A DNA stretch of 64,000 nucleotides from Anaerotruncus sp. (GCA_022009795.1 CP091724.1:1463501-1527500), one strand, 5' to 3'; counted from the first letter of the stretch, positions 1 through 8,940 are shown. Numbers and translations are program-made. Notes: generated by a model not told the origin, from the letters alone.

Positions 1-624
1 GCCTCTGCCCCAATCAAGGGTGGCAAGAGCGCCGTTTTCGGAATTAAATTCGTATTTTTTACCGTCAAACGAAAACCAGCCCTCGGCACGCATGCAATTT
101 ATTTTTTGATTATAATAAAAATGCTTATCCTTATCAAAAGGCGTGGCGATAACCATGCTTTCGGGCGGAATATCCGAAAGCACAATATCGAATTTAAGCG
201 GCTTTTTCGTGTTGCAATAATTTGCGTATGTGCCGAAAAGGTGCCTTGATTTTCCGTCGTTTTCAAAGGTCATTTCCGCCGTGCCCACCTTGGCATGCAC
301 ATCGCCGATTTTTGAGGAAAGCGGCATATGAAGCTTGCCCATAGGAAACGCGCCGATTTCGGAATCGTTCATTTGGCGCGGGCATTTTCCGAAGCGCAAA
401 ATCGAAGCCGAAACGCAGCTTACATAAGCCGCGTCCGAAACGGTGAGGCAAATGCCGTAATCCTGCGTGCCCACATAATAATAATCCCATTCCTTTATTC
501 GCATGGCGGGTGCCTTGATATCTGCCCTTGAATACTGCCAATAAAGCTTTTTCGCAAAGCCCGGCTCGGCGATATTCCCCGTATCATCGAGCAGCCTTTG
601 CGGCCTTGTGATTTCATGCTGCAT
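1..624 (-). CDS. DUF2804 family protein, C-terminal part outside window
   Basis: The first 208 codons of a gene that runs off the left edge. The ATG at 622-624 follows a GGGGGA ribosome-binding sequence. The N-terminus (MQHEITRPQRLLDD), an early EPGFAKKLYWQYSR block and RIKEWDYYYVG at about residue 42 match my knowledge of DUF2804, a family of unknown function. No signal peptide or membrane segment is visible. It lies 30 bp after the DNA glycosylase gene on the same strand and may be co-transcribed with it. The frame is open throughout the visible part. Confidence 0.75.
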   Translation of the reverse strand, partial: MQHEITRPQRLLDDTGNIAEPGFAKKLYWQYSRADIKAPAMRIKEWDYYYVGTQDYGICLTVSDAAYVSCVSASILRFGKCPRQMNDSEIGAFPMGKLHMPLSSKIGDVHAKVGTAEMTFENDGKSRHLFGTYANYCNTKKPLKFDIVLSDIPPESMVIATPFDKDKHFYYNQKINCMRAEGWFSFDGKKYEFNSENGALATLDWGRG

Positions 625-654
625 AAAAATGATTCCCCCTTAAAAAATCATAAA

Positions 655-1154
655 TTACTGCAAATATTTTTTTATTGCGGAATATTCGCGCACAAGCTCT
701 TCAATGCCCATTCTTGCATTAGCCGGGCTTGTGGAGGGCAGGCAAACGGCTTCAATTCCCGTTTTTGGGCAGCTGATATTTGCAATAAAATTTATAGGCT
801 GCCTTACCCGTTGCGAATATTCCTTTAACGGGTGCCGAGCGCAAAATCACATTCAAATCCGCGGGCACCGCATTTTTTATGCTTGAATCCGCCGCGCCGC
901 AGATATCGCATTCGCAAAGCACATCCCAAAGAGCAATTTTGTGATTGAGCAAAAAGCGGGTTTTGCCCTCGTTATCGGCAGGGATTTCAGAGCCGAGCAC
1001 GATTGAAAGCACACGCCAAAAGCGATTTTGCACATTGCCGTAATAAAAATCGTTTTCCCGCGATTTGGGCGACGGCATTGTGCCCAAAATCAGCACTCTG
1101 CTTTGTGAATCATATATGGGCGCAAACGGATGAATTTTATGCTTTTTGTTCCAT
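655..1154 (-). CDS. Mug-like hypoxanthine/uracil DNA glycosylase (frameshifted)
   Basis: Base-excision repair glycosylase of the uracil-DNA-glycosylase superfamily, most like the single-domain hypoxanthine-DNA glycosylases. Recognisable blocks are VLILGTMPSPKS near the N-terminus, FYYGNVQNRFWRVL, LWDVL, and LPSTSPANA near the C-terminus. The last block is only in frame after removing one A from an A5 run near 770-775. The end at 655-657 (TAA) assumes that correction. Upstream codons encode IHPFAPIYD, which belongs to the family, so the gene starts before the ATG at 1094-1096. An ATG at 1152-1154 reaches this frame if an A5 run near 1144 has lost one base. No clear ribosome-binding site was seen, so the start is uncertain. 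Confidence 0.7.
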
Positions 1155-1222
1155 AACTTGATATTAACACAAAGGCAAATAAAATAAAAAGAGAATATTT
1201 TTTTAAAATAAATAAAAAGTTA

Positions 1223-1251
1223 TTGACAACGCCTGCATAATTTGCTATTAT
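1223..1251 (+). promoter_or_regulatory. Housekeeping promoter of tRNA-Asn
   Basis: TTGACA (1223-1228), a 17-bp spacer and TATTAT (1246-1251), ending 27 bp before the mature tRNA start. Confidence 0.85.
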
Positions 1252-1278
1252 ATTAACGCACTTGAGATTGCAACACAT

Positions 1279-1354
1279 TCCTCAATAGCTCAGTCGGTAG
1301 AGCATGCGGCTGTTAACCGCAGGGTCGTTGGTTCGAGTCCAACTTGGGGAGCCA
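1279..1354 (+). tRNA. tRNA-Asn (GTT)
   Basis: A 76-nt tRNA with an encoded CCA end (1352-1354). The acceptor arms TCCTCAA and TTGGGGA pair with one G-U. The D-arm reads AGCTCAGTCGGTAGAGC, the anticodon loop is CTGTTAA with GTT at 1312-1314, and the T-arm carries GGTTCGAGTCC. A strong promoter lies upstream and a terminator directly downstream, so it is a single-gene transcription unit. Confidence 0.97.
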
Positions 1355-1357
1355 CGA

Positions 1358-1388
1358 AGAGATACTCTTTTGAGTATCTCTTTTTTTA
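1358..1388 (+). terminator. Rho-independent terminator of tRNA-Asn
   Basis: A 10-bp stem (AGAGATACTC / GAGTATCTCT) with a TTTT loop followed by a run of T, starting four bases after the CCA end. Confidence 0.9.
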
Positions 1389-1440
1389 TTTGTTTTCGTC
1401 CGATTTTTACTTCTTTTATGCCGCGTGTATGATTTTTTTA

Positions 1441-1469
1441 TTGAACACTGCATTTTTGTGTGATAAAAT
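1441..1469 (+). promoter_or_regulatory. Promoter of GtrA-like gene
   Basis: TTGAAC (1441-1446), 17 bp, TAAAAT (1464-1469), 35 bp before the ATG of the downstream gene. Confidence 0.7.
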
Positions 1470-1504
1470 AAATATACAATTTGCGGCATAAGGAGGCTCA
1501 TATT

Positions 1505-2036
1505 ATGGGCAAAGAAAAGAAAAAAAATCAAAAAAACATTTGGCAATTTGTGAAATTTGCGCTGTTTTTCGGCATCAGCCGGCATTATTCAGGTGGCAAG
1601 CTTTACTTTAATGAGCGAGGTTATCATCAAGCTGCCGTTTTTCCAAAATTTAATGGAAACAAACACAAGCTTTGCAAAAATCATGCAAAACGAATACGGC
1701 CCCATGTATTTGATTGCACTGATTCTTTCCGTGCTTTGGAATTTCACCTTCAACAGAAAATTCACCTTTAAATCTGCGGCAAACATTCCGATTGCAATGC
1801 TTAAGGTTTTTGCCTTTTATCTTGTTTTCACGCCTGTTTCAACAATTTTGGGCAATTATTTCACGGCAAAATTTGCGGATGTTACGGCAATCAACTATAT
1901 TGTGCTCGGCTGCACAATGGCCTGCAACATGATAACGGAATTCCTTTACGATAAATTTGTGGTTTTCCGCAATCAGGAAAACACCGCCGAAACAAAAAAA
2001 CAAAAGGCCGAGGAATTCGCCGACAAGGCAGAATAA
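1505..2036 (+). CDS. GtrA-like membrane protein (frameshifted)
   Basis: Small integral membrane protein of the GtrA type, a family linked to movement or modification of lipid-linked sugars. The ATG at 1505 follows AAGGAGG (1490-1496). A lysine-rich N-terminus is followed by about four hydrophobic segments. The first is reached only after removing one T from the T5 run at 1568-1572, giving FALFSASAGIIQ. The motif NFTFNRKFTFKS (about residue 80 of the joined protein) resembles the conserved NxxxxRxWTF region of GtrA proteins. The acidic and basic tail is probably cytoplasmic. A second GtrA-like gene is at 9237-9875 on the other strand. It converges on sufU and shares its terminator. Confidence 0.75.
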
Positions 2037-2055
2037 AACAAACATCTTATACAGC

Positions 2056-2093
2056 AAAAGAGCTTTGGGATTTAAAATCCCAAAGCTCTTTTT
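2056..2093. terminator. Bidirectional terminator between gtrA-like gene and sufU
   Basis: Long A/T-flanked hairpin with arms AAAAGAGCTTTGGGA and TCCCAAAGCTCTTTT. The A-run and T-run on either side make it usable from both strands. Confidence 0.9.
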
Positions 2094-2115
2094 AATGTGA
2101 TTTGCAAGCGGCAAA

Positions 2116-2549
2116 TCATTCGCTTTTTGCTTATCAAGCATTTCTTCCATGGTGTGCCAGCCGAGCACGGCGCATTTAACGCGTGCCGGCATATGCGAAA
2201 CATCCTGAAGCGCGCCCGCCTCTTCAAGCTCGCGCAATTCATCGTCCGTTACGCCGCTTTTAATCATTTTAAGGAAAAGATCCGCCAAATGAAGCGCCTC
2301 TTTCTTTTTTCTGCCGATCACAAGATCAAGCATAATATCGGCGGACGCCTGTGAAATCGCGCACCCGTCGCCGACGAAGGCGCCGTCTTCAATCACGCCG
2401 TTTTCCACCTTTAATTTAAGAATGATATCATCACCGCAGCTTGGATTAACGCCCTCAAGCACCAAATTTGCATCGGGCAAATCGTGCTTGTGATAAGGGT
2501 TCAGATTATGCTCGGTTAAAATTTCGTTATAAAAGCTTCTATTCTCCAT
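2116..2549 (-). CDS. sufU: SufU iron-sulfur assembly / Zn-dependent sulfur acceptor (frameshift at 3' end)
   Basis: Partner of SufS that takes persulfide sulfur from it. The three zinc-ligand cysteine regions typical of Firmicutes SufU are present: NPSCGDD, GDGCAIS and ARVKCAVLGWHTMEE, with the aspartate of CGDD as fourth ligand. As written, the frame runs through the terminator and across the neighbouring gene. Adding one A to the A5 run near 2123-2127 places a TGA at 2116-2118 and gives a normal C-terminus (MLDKQKSE) and usual length (about 144 residues). The ATG at 2547-2549 overlaps the end of sufS by 11 bp, which suggests translational coupling. Confidence 0.9.
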
Positions 2550-3768
2550 ATCCCATTTTCCTCCTCAATTCGGAAACGGATTCCACAAAGCGGCGGGCTT
2601 CCCACTCGGTATTATAAAAGAAAAAGCTTGCCCTTGCGGTGGATGGCGTGCCCAGATATTTCATAAGCGGCTGAGCGCAATGGTGACCCGCGCGAATCGC
2701 AATGCCGTCCGCATCCAAAATCGCGCTTATATCGTGGGGGTGAACCCCGTTTACCGTGAAAGTGATTATACCGCAGTGCTCGGCAGGATTTTCCGAGCCG
2801 ATAATATTAACATCCTTCAGCTCTTTAAGCCCCGAAAGAGCAATTTGAGCCAAATGATTTTCCCTTTCGGCAATATTCTCAAACCCAACACTTTCTATAT
2901 AATCAATCGCCGCGGCAAGCCCGCAGGCACCGCCCGCATTAACCGTGCCCGCTTCAAATTTATGCGGCAATTCGGCATAGGTGGCGCCCTCGCGGGTTAC
3001 ATATTCAATCATTTCGCCGCCCGATAAAAAAACGGCGGCATTTTTTTCAAGCAATTCGGATTTACCGTAAAGCACGCCGATTCCCATGGGAGCCATAAGC
3101 TTGTGGCCCGAAAAAGCAAGAAAATCCACATCCAAATCGCAAACATCTATTTTAACATGCGGCGCGCTTTGAGCCGCATCGGCAAGCAAAACTGCACCGT
3201 GTTTATGAGCAAGCGCTGCAACCTTTTTAATAGGATTTTCCCTGCCGAACACATTTGATATCTGCGCCATTGCCACAAGGGCGGTTTTATCCGTTATTGC
3301 GGCCTCAAGCGCCTCGTCGGAATACGCGCCCGTTTTATCACATTCAAGATATTTAAGCGTTGCGCCCGTTTGCCTTGCCACCATTTGCCAAGGCAAAATA
3401 TTGCTGTGGTGCTCCGCTATCGTAACAACGATTTCCTGACCCGGCTTAATGAAATTCAGCCCATAGCTGTAAGCCACAAGATTTATGCTTTCCGTTGCGT
3501 TTCTTGTAAACACAATATCTGCCGCACAGGGTGCGTTTAAAAACCTGCGCACTCTTTCGCGCGCGCCCTCATAGGCCTCCGTGGCATCCACACCAAGCTT
3601 ATAAAGACCGCGCAGGGGATTTGCATTGCGGGTTTCATAAAAATCATTAACCGCATTGATCACCTGCACGGGGCGCTGAGCAGTGGCGGCGTTATCAAGA
3701 TACGCAACATTGCTTTGCGAAAATATCGGGAAATCGTTGCGATATTTCAAAACCTCTTTTTCCGTCAT
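2539..3768 (-). CDS. sufS: SufS cysteine desulfurase
   Basis: PLP-dependent group II cysteine desulfurase, 409 residues, which removes sulfur from L-cysteine and hands it to SufU. Visible motifs: AEHHSNILPW, the pyridoxal lysine in FSGHKLMAPMGIGVLYG (about residue 225), and the active-site cysteine in IRAGHHCAQPLM (about residue 361). The last 10 residues include MGYGE, and the stop overlaps the sufU start. At the other end the ATG overlaps the sufD stop (ATGA), so the operon is tightly packed. Confidence 0.96.
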   Translation of the reverse strand: MTEKEVLKYRNDFPIFSQSNVAYLDNAATAQRPVQVINAVNDFYETRNANPLRGLYKLGVDATEAYEGARERVRRFLNAPCAADIVFTRNATESINLVAYSYGLNFIKPGQEIVVTIAEHHSNILPWQMVARQTGATLKYLECDKTGAYSDEALEAAITDKTALVAMAQISNVFGRENPIKKVAALAHKHGAVLLADAAQSAPHVKIDVCDLDVDFLAFSGHKLMAPMGIGVLYGKSELLEKNAAVFLSGGEMIEYVTREGATYAELPHKFEAGTVNAGGACGLAAAIDYIESVGFENIAERENHLAQIALSGLKELKDVNIIGSENPAEHCGIITFTVNGVHPHDISAILDADGIAIRAGHHCAQPLMKYLGTPSTARASFFFYNTEWEARRFVESVSELRRKMGYGE

Positions 3769-4814
3769 TCGGCAGCCTCCAAATATTCTTCAACCGATTT
3801 TTGCGCTTCGGCATCGCCGATTTTTGCGCAGAGCGCGTCGAGCTTTGCACGCGCCATAAGAGCCTCTGCCTGCTCGGCGGTAAGCCCTCTTGAAGCAAGG
3901 TAAAACAGCAATGCTTCATCAAGCCTGCCTATGCTGGCGCCGTGATTGCCCTGCACATCCTCCTCCGCGCACAAAATAAGCGGAATTGTTTTATTCACAA
4001 CATCATCGCCGAGAAGAAGCACATCCTCTTTTTCATCGCCCTTTGAGCCTGCGGAGCCCCGTTTAAAATCAATGGTGCCCCTAAAGATTTTTTCTGCCCC
4101 GTCATCAAGCACTCCGCCCGCATTCATAATGCTGCGTGTGCGCTTGCCGAGGTGAACGGCATTGTAATTCATATCAAAAGCCTGATTTTCTTTGCCGAAA
4201 TATCCGATTTCGGCCTCAAATCTGCTTTCATCGCCCTCAAGGCGTGCTTCACAGCCCGAATAAGTTTTGCCCGAGCCGAGGAAAAATTGAATAAGCGAAA
4301 CGGAAGCACCGCTTTCACAGCTTGCAGCAATATCATTAAACACCGTGCAGCCCTTGCCGAGCAGCTGAAGCTGAACAAGCTTAATCTTTGCGCCCATTTC
4401 GGCGGTGATTTCCGTTTGCACGGCGAAATTGCCGGCACAGTCCGGAGCGGAAGCGTAATCCATAATAACGGTTAAATCCGCGCCCGCCTTTGCGCTTATT
4501 GCCACGCGGCGGCACAAATCGCCGCCGTTAAAATCAAAATGAAGCTTTGCCTGCGCGGTTTCGTTTTCACCCGCCGAGGCAAGCAAAACTGCACCGAAAT
4601 TTGAAGTGCCGACGGCATTTGCAAGCTGCACGCCCATGCCCGACGGATAATTTTTCCAATCGGCATAATCGGCGATTTCGGATACCGCGCCCGAAAGCGA
4701 AGCCTCAGCCGCGCCGAAAGCCGAGGGAAATTCGGCGGCCGTTTCATTTAAATGCAGCCAATTCCAGGTGGGGGCAGGCAAAGGATTGACCGATATTATA
4801 TTTTTATCATTCAT
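3765..4814 (-). CDS. sufD: SufD, scaffold subunit of the SufBCD complex
   Basis: 349 residues, the beta-helix partner of SufB in the Fe-S scaffold. The C-terminal core GNHGASIGRLDEALLFYLASRG (split here as GNHGASIGRLDE and LLFYLASRG, about residues 288-309) is diagnostic and parallels the SufB C-terminus. The N-terminal half is poorly conserved, as usual for SufD. It lies 13 bp after sufB and overlaps sufS by four bases. No frame disruption. Confidence 0.93.
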   Translation of the reverse strand: MNDKNIISVNPLPAPTWNWLHLNETAAEFPSAFGAAEASLSGAVSEIADYADWKNYPSGMGVQLANAVGTSNFGAVLLASAGENETAQAKLHFDFNGGDLCRRVAISAKAGADLTVIMDYASAPDCAGNFAVQTEITAEMGAKIKLVQLQLLGKGCTVFNDIAASCESGASVSLIQFFLGSGKTYSGCEARLEGDESRFEAEIGYFGKENQAFDMNYNAVHLGKRTRSIMNAGGVLDDGAEKIFRGTIDFKRGSAGSKGDEKEDVLLLGDDVVNKTIPLILCAEEDVQGNHGASIGRLDEALLFYLASRGLTAEQAEALMARAKLDALCAKIGDAEAQKSVEEYLEAAE

Positions 4815-4827
4815 AACCGAAACCTCC

Positions 4828-6234
4828 TCAGCCTATGCTGCCTTTCATTTCAAGGCGAATAAGATTATTCATTTCAACGGCATATTCAAGCGGCAGCTCC
4901 TTTGAAACATCATCCGCAAAGCCGCTTACTATCATTGCCCTTGCATCCTCCTCGCTGATTCCGCGAGACATAAGATAAAACACTGCTTCATCGCTGATTC
5001 TGCCGATTTTGGCCTCATGCCCGATATCGGCATTCTTGGTGCGGATATCCATTGCGGGAATGGTATCCGACCTTGAAATATCATCAAGCATAAGGGATTG
5101 GCAGGAAACGGAGGATTTGCTGTTTTCCGCCTCCTTATTCACAACCACGCTGCTGCGGAAGGTGCTTATGCCGCCGTCCTTGGAAATTGAGCGTGTGTTC
5201 ATATAGGAGGTAGTTTCAGGCGCACTGTGAACAACCTTTGCGCCCGTGTCAAGATTTTGACCCTTGCCGGCAAAGGTGATGCCCGTGAATTCCATTCTTG
5301 CTCCCCTGCCCTTTAAAATGCTCATGGGATAAAGATAAGAAACATGCGAGCCGAACGAGCCGGAAACCCATTCGATTGTGCCTCCCTCTTCCACCAAGGC
5401 GCGCTTGGTGTTGAGATTATACATATTCTTAGACCAATTTTCGATGGTGGAATAGCGCAGCTTTGCATTTTTGCCGACGAATAATTCAACACAGCCGGCA
5501 TGCAAATTTGCAATATTGTATTTAGGCGCGGAGCAGCCCTCTATAAAGTGAAGATAAGCGCCCTCGTCAACTATAATCAAAGTGTGCTCAAACTGGCCTG
5601 CGCCGGGCGCATTGAGCCTGAAATAAGATTGAAGCGGAATTTCAACCGAAACTCCGGGCGGAACATAAACAAACGAGCCGCCGCTCCACACAGCGCCGTG
5701 AAGCGCCGCAAATTTATGATCGTGCGGGGTGACGAGCTTCATAAAATGCTTGCGCACCATATCGGCATAAGGGCCTTTAAGCGCGCTTTCCATATCCGTG
5801 TAAACAACGCCCAGCTCGGCAACCTCGCTGCGCACATTGTGGTAAACAAGCTCCGAATCGTACTGCGCGCCGACTCCCGCAAGCGATTTGCGCTCTGCCT
5901 GCGGAATACCGAGGCGCTCAAAAGTGTCCTTAATATCCTTGGGCACTTCAGACCATTTTGCGCTCATTTTTGTGTTTGGCCTAACATAGGTTACAATATG
6001 CTCCATATCAAGCCCCGCGATTGAGGGGCCCCAATCCGGCACCTGCATTTCATTATATATTTGAAGCGCCTGAAGCCTGAAAAGCTGCATCCACTGCGGA
6101 TCGTGCTTTTCCTCGGATATTTTTTGCACGATATCCGGAGTTAAGCCTTCGTTTACCTTATAGGCGTCTTTTTCATCGTCTTTAATATCGTAAATGCTGC
6201 GGTCTATATCCGCAACATAAGTTTTATCTGCCAA
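4828..6234 (-). CDS. sufB: SufB Fe-S cluster scaffold
   Basis: 468 residues, full length. SufB builds the nascent cluster in the SufBCD complex. Diagnostic blocks: SEEKHDPQWMQLFRLQAL near residue 40, AALHGAVWSGGSFVYVPPGV, FIEGCSAPKY, the NMYNLNTKRA region, and the C-terminal DIGHEAKIGRISDEAVFYL with LMSRGISEEDA. The cysteine of EGCSAP is conserved in the family. A good ribosome-binding site (AAAGGAGG) precedes the ATG. It follows sufC by 29 bp. Confidence 0.96.
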   Translation of the reverse strand: MADKTYVADIDRSIYDIKDDEKDAYKVNEGLTPDIVQKISEEKHDPQWMQLFRLQALQIYNEMQVPDWGPSIAGLDMEHIVTYVRPNTKMSAKWSEVPKDIKDTFERLGIPQAERKSLAGVGAQYDSELVYHNVRSEVAELGVVYTDMESALKGPYADMVRKHFMKLVTPHDHKFAALHGAVWSGGSFVYVPPGVSVEIPLQSYFRLNAPGAGQFEHTLIIVDEGAYLHFIEGCSAPKYNIANLHAGCVELFVGKNAKLRYSTIENWSKNMYNLNTKRALVEEGGTIEWVSGSFGSHVSYLYPMSILKGRGARMEFTGITFAGKGQNLDTGAKVVHSAPETTSYMNTRSISKDGGISTFRSSVVVNKEAENSKSSVSCQSLMLDDISRSDTIPAMDIRTKNADIGHEAKIGRISDEAVFYLMSRGISEEDARAMIVSGFADDVSKELPLEYAVEMNNLIRLEMKGSIG

Positions 6235-6263
6235 GTTAATTCCTCCTTTGAAAAAGCGCCGAA

Positions 6264-7016
6264 TTATTCGGCAGCGTTTTCATACGCCTCAAATCCGTTT
6301 TCGTTTATTTCGTCAACAAGAGAGCCGTCGCCGGTTTTAACTATTTTGCCGTTTACAAGCACATGAGTGTAATCCACATGCAGGGATTCCAAAATTCTGG
6401 TGCTGTGGGTTATAATGATAAGCCCGCCGTTTTTGCTTTTTTGATATTCCATAACGCCCTGCGACACCGTGCGAACAGCGTCTACATCAAGGCCGGAATC
6501 CGTTTCATCCAAAATCGCAAGCGAGGGATGAAGCATAAGCATTTGCAAAATCTCTGCCTTTTTCTTTTCGCCGCCGGAGAAGCCCACATTCAAATCGCGG
6601 TCGCCGTAAGCGGGATCCATTTGAAGCAGCTTTGCCGCGACTTCAAACTGCTTGTTAAACTCCCAAAGAGGCACTCTTTTGCCGCCCCTTTGCTGCAAGG
6701 TGCTGCGAATAAAGCCCTTTAAGGTTATTCCCGGCACCTCAAGCGGATTTTGGAAAGAGAGAAACATGCCCTGCTTTGCGCGCTCATCCGCCGCCTTAGC
6801 ATTTATTTCCTTGCCGTGAAACAGAATTTTGCCGCCCGTGATTTTATAAACGGGATTGCCCATAAGCGCATAGCCGAGGGTGGATTTGCCCGCGCCGTTA
6901 GGCCCCATAAGCACATGGGTTTCGCCCTTATTAACCTTAAAATCTATTCCGTGCAGAATTTCCTTTTCGCCAACGGAAACCTGCAAATTTTGCACATCAA
7001 GTAAATTTTCAGCCAT
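6264..7016 (-). CDS. sufC: SufC ABC-type ATPase
   Basis: ATPase that drives the SufBCD scaffold, about 250 residues. Walker A GPNGAGKST (about residue 37), the SufC-type signature VGFSGGEKKKAEILQ, Walker B LAILDETDSGLD, and the switch histidine in IIITHSTRIL are all visible. I chose the ATG at 7014-7016 (MAENLLDVQNLQVSVG), which matches the family and has GAAAGGA upstream. The open frame extends 17 codons further upstream, which would add a non-family leader. It is the first gene of the operon sufC-sufB-sufD-sufS-sufU. Confidence 0.95.
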   Translation of the reverse strand: MAENLLDVQNLQVSVGEKEILHGIDFKVNKGETHVLMGPNGAGKSTLGYALMGNPVYKITGGKILFHGKEINAKAADERAKQGMFLSFQNPLEVPGITLKGFIRSTLQQRGGKRVPLWEFNKQFEVAAKLLQMDPAYGDRDLNVGFSGGEKKKAEILQMLMLHPSLAILDETDSGLDVDAVRTVSQGVMEYQKSKNGGLIIITHSTRILESLHVDYTHVLVNGKIVKTGDGSLVDEINENGFEAYENAAE

Positions 7017-7087
7017 ATCAAGCCATCCTTTCGATTTGCCCGCCGCAAACGGCAAAGCAAACATCACTCATTTTTTTATACACCTAA

Positions 7088-7116
7088 ATAATAACGGTTA
7101 TTTCCTACTTTGTCAA
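7088..7116 (-). promoter_or_regulatory. suf operon promoter
   Basis: On the minus strand: TTGACA (7111-7116), 17 bp, TATTAT (7088-7093). It lies about 70 bp upstream of sufC, and no other gene lies between. Confidence 0.85.
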
Positions 7117-7122
7117 TAGGAA
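7102..7122. promoter_or_regulatory. Possible repressor operator over the suf -35 box
   Basis: Inverted repeat TTCCTA - 9 bp - TAGGAA centred on the suf -35 hexamer. Position and size suit a dimeric repressor. An Rrf2/IscR-type regulator would fit an Fe-S operon, but the match to known IscR sites is loose and no regulator gene is in the window. Confidence 0.4.
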
Positions 7123-7211
7123 TTGTAATGTTGATTTAGTTAAAAACAAAAGCGGCAGTGCAAAAGTGCGATGAATTGTTGATTTTTTTCACATAAAAGA
7201 GCCAAAAATAA

Positions 7212-7233
7212 GCACAAGGGCAAGGCCTTGTGC
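7212..7233. repeat. Outer copy of MATE terminator hairpin (left flank of element C)
   Basis: 22-nt palindrome (arms GCACAAGG and CCTTGTGC region). It differs by one base from the hairpin at 7498-7519 on the other side of the element. On the minus strand this copy is followed by a T-rich tract, so it is the one still able to terminate the MATE transcript. Confidence 0.85.
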
Positions 7234-7235
7234 AC

Positions 7236-7497
7236 AGACTGTTGATAAAGTTCCCGAACCACGACAATAAAATAAATTAACCGTTTAATGCTTCCCTTGT
7301 GTAAAGGGGCGGATGCGATTTATCGCACTCGGAGGGATTGTAAAAGTGCCGCAAACATCGAATTTGCGGCACTTTCGGCGTTTTTCGTTTTTTGCTCAGT
7401 CGAGGTACCATCGTACATCTTCCTTCGCAAGAAAACGAAATTCAGAACCTTTCTCAACAGCCTACAGCGTGCCGAAAATACTTTTTCGCCACGCTGA
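7236..7497 (-). mobile_element. Structured terminator-associated element, copy C (divergent)
   Basis: 262-bp non-coding element, read on the minus strand from TCAGCGTG (7497) to CAACAGTCT (7236). It is homologous along its length to copies A (39178-39454) and B (48973-49252): shared GTACGATGGTAC, GAGCAAAA, AATCCCTCCGAG, GGTTAATTTATTTT and the terminal CTTTATCRACAGTCT. Its hairpins (7467-7494; 7343-7375; the GCGAT/ATCGC stem near 7312-7327) have other base pairs than in A and B but pair equally well. No reading frame is conserved among the copies. The duplicated hairpins at 7212-7233 and 7498-7519 look like a target-site duplication. Confidence 0.8.
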
Positions 7498-7519
7498 GCA
7501 CAATGGCAAGGCCTTGTGC
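7498..7519. repeat. Inner copy of MATE terminator hairpin (right flank of element C)
   Basis: 22-nt palindrome, 21 of 22 bases identical to 7212-7233. On the minus strand it now runs straight into the element instead of a T-tract. Confidence 0.85.
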
Positions 7520-7650
7520 GAAATTACGATATTCGATACCGTTTGTTTTTATTTTTTTGATGGCGGAAAGCGAGAAATTAAAATGCGTTTTAAGCATTGG
7601 CATTTTTGGATTTTGCCGATTGCTTTTTGAAAAAAATAAAGCCAACACAA

Positions 7651-8930
7651 TTATTCCAAAAAAACGGCGCAGATAAATTCCGAAACGGGAAAGGAGCACC
7701 AAACACCCGCCATGCCGAACGCGGCGGAAAGTGCAAACGCCACGGGCACGATAACGGCAATTCCCCTTAATATTGAAAGTGCCTGCGCAGGGCGCGGATT
7801 TTTCAACGGAGGTTAAGAACACCGTTAGCACCACATTAAAGCCCAAAAACGGCGTGGCGATATAATAGAGTCTCAGCCCCTGAACGGCAATTTGCTGCAG
7901 GGTGGCATTATTTTCGCTGTTGAAAAACCGAAGTGATGGGATTTGCAAAGCAGGCAAGCAACGGATAAATAACCGCCGCGCCGGCAACCGCCGTTACGCA
8001 GGCATATTTAAAGAATTTGCGCGCGGCTTTGAAATTTCCCTCGCCGTGGGCACGGCTTGAAAGCGGCTGCATACCCTGCGCCACACCTGTGTAAACCGAG
8101 ACGACAACAAGCGACATATTCGAGATAACACCGTAAGCGGCAACGCCGATATTGCCGGCAAGGCGCAGAATAATCATATTAAACACAAGAATAACTATGC
8201 CCACGGAAAGCTCCGTTATGAGCGACGGCACACCGAGCGCCGCCACATTGCCGATAACCTTAAAGCTCGGCGCCATGCGGCGGAAATGGAAGCCGTTTTT
8301 ACCCCTTATTTTGTGGGAAGACAAGATAAGCATGCTTATGCACGGTGAAAAGCCCGTGGCAAGCACCGCGCCGAAAATGCCCATGGCAAGAGGATAAACA
8401 AAAACATAATCCATCACTATATTTGAAAGGCTGCCCACCGTCATTGCCGTGGTGGACAGCGCGGGCGCACCGTCGTTTCTCACAAATGAAATTGCAATAT
8501 TATTGCAAATAAACGCGGGCGAAAAAAGCATGATCACTTTTAAATAAATCGTCGTGCTTTGCAGCACCTCGCTGTTTGCGCCGAGTGCCGAAGCGATTTT
8601 AGCCGAAAAAAGCGCGCCGCAAAGCATATAAACCGCTGAAAAAAACGCGGCGGCATACATTGTGTTCACAAAAGCGCTGTCCATACCGTGCGAATCGCCG
8701 CGGCTTTTGCAAACATTATATTTGGTTGCGCCGCCCATGGCAAGCATAAGCCCTGTGCCGTTTACAAGATTGAATATCGGCAGAGCAAGATTAAGCGCCG
8801 TGAGCCCGTTTGCGCCAACGCCGTTTGCAATAAAAAAAGTATCCGCCAAAATATAGACGGACATGCCTATCATACCTATTACATTAAGCGAAGTATATTT
8901 TGCAAACAGAGCAAGATCCTTGTTTTTCAT
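7651..8930 (-). CDS. MATE-family multidrug/cation efflux protein (two frameshifts)
   Basis: Integral membrane exporter of the multi-antimicrobial extrusion type, about 426 residues after joining frames and about 12 membrane segments. The N-terminus MKNKDLALFAKYTSLNVIGM, then SVYILADTFFIANGVGANGL, is typical of the clostridial branch. The ATG at 8928-8930 is chosen because GGTGAG precedes it. Two single-base gains break the frame: a T-run near 7923 (after NPITSVF) and a C-run near 7781 (SAPAQALSILRG). The corrected end is TAA at 7651-7653. The promoter at 9053-9081 gives a leader of about 115 nt. Substrate not predictable. Confidence 0.85.
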
Positions 8931-8940
8931 AACACTCACC

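Noticed and set aside
1090..1278. 62-codon open frame on the minus strand upstream of the DNA glycosylase
   Set aside because: It runs up to the first bases before the tRNA and across its promoter, has no family match, and overlaps codons of the glycosylase in another frame.
7520..7650. A separate small gene between element C and the MATE stop codon
   Set aside because: Open frames here are continuations of the MATE gene in the wrong frame or read through the element; no start signal is present.
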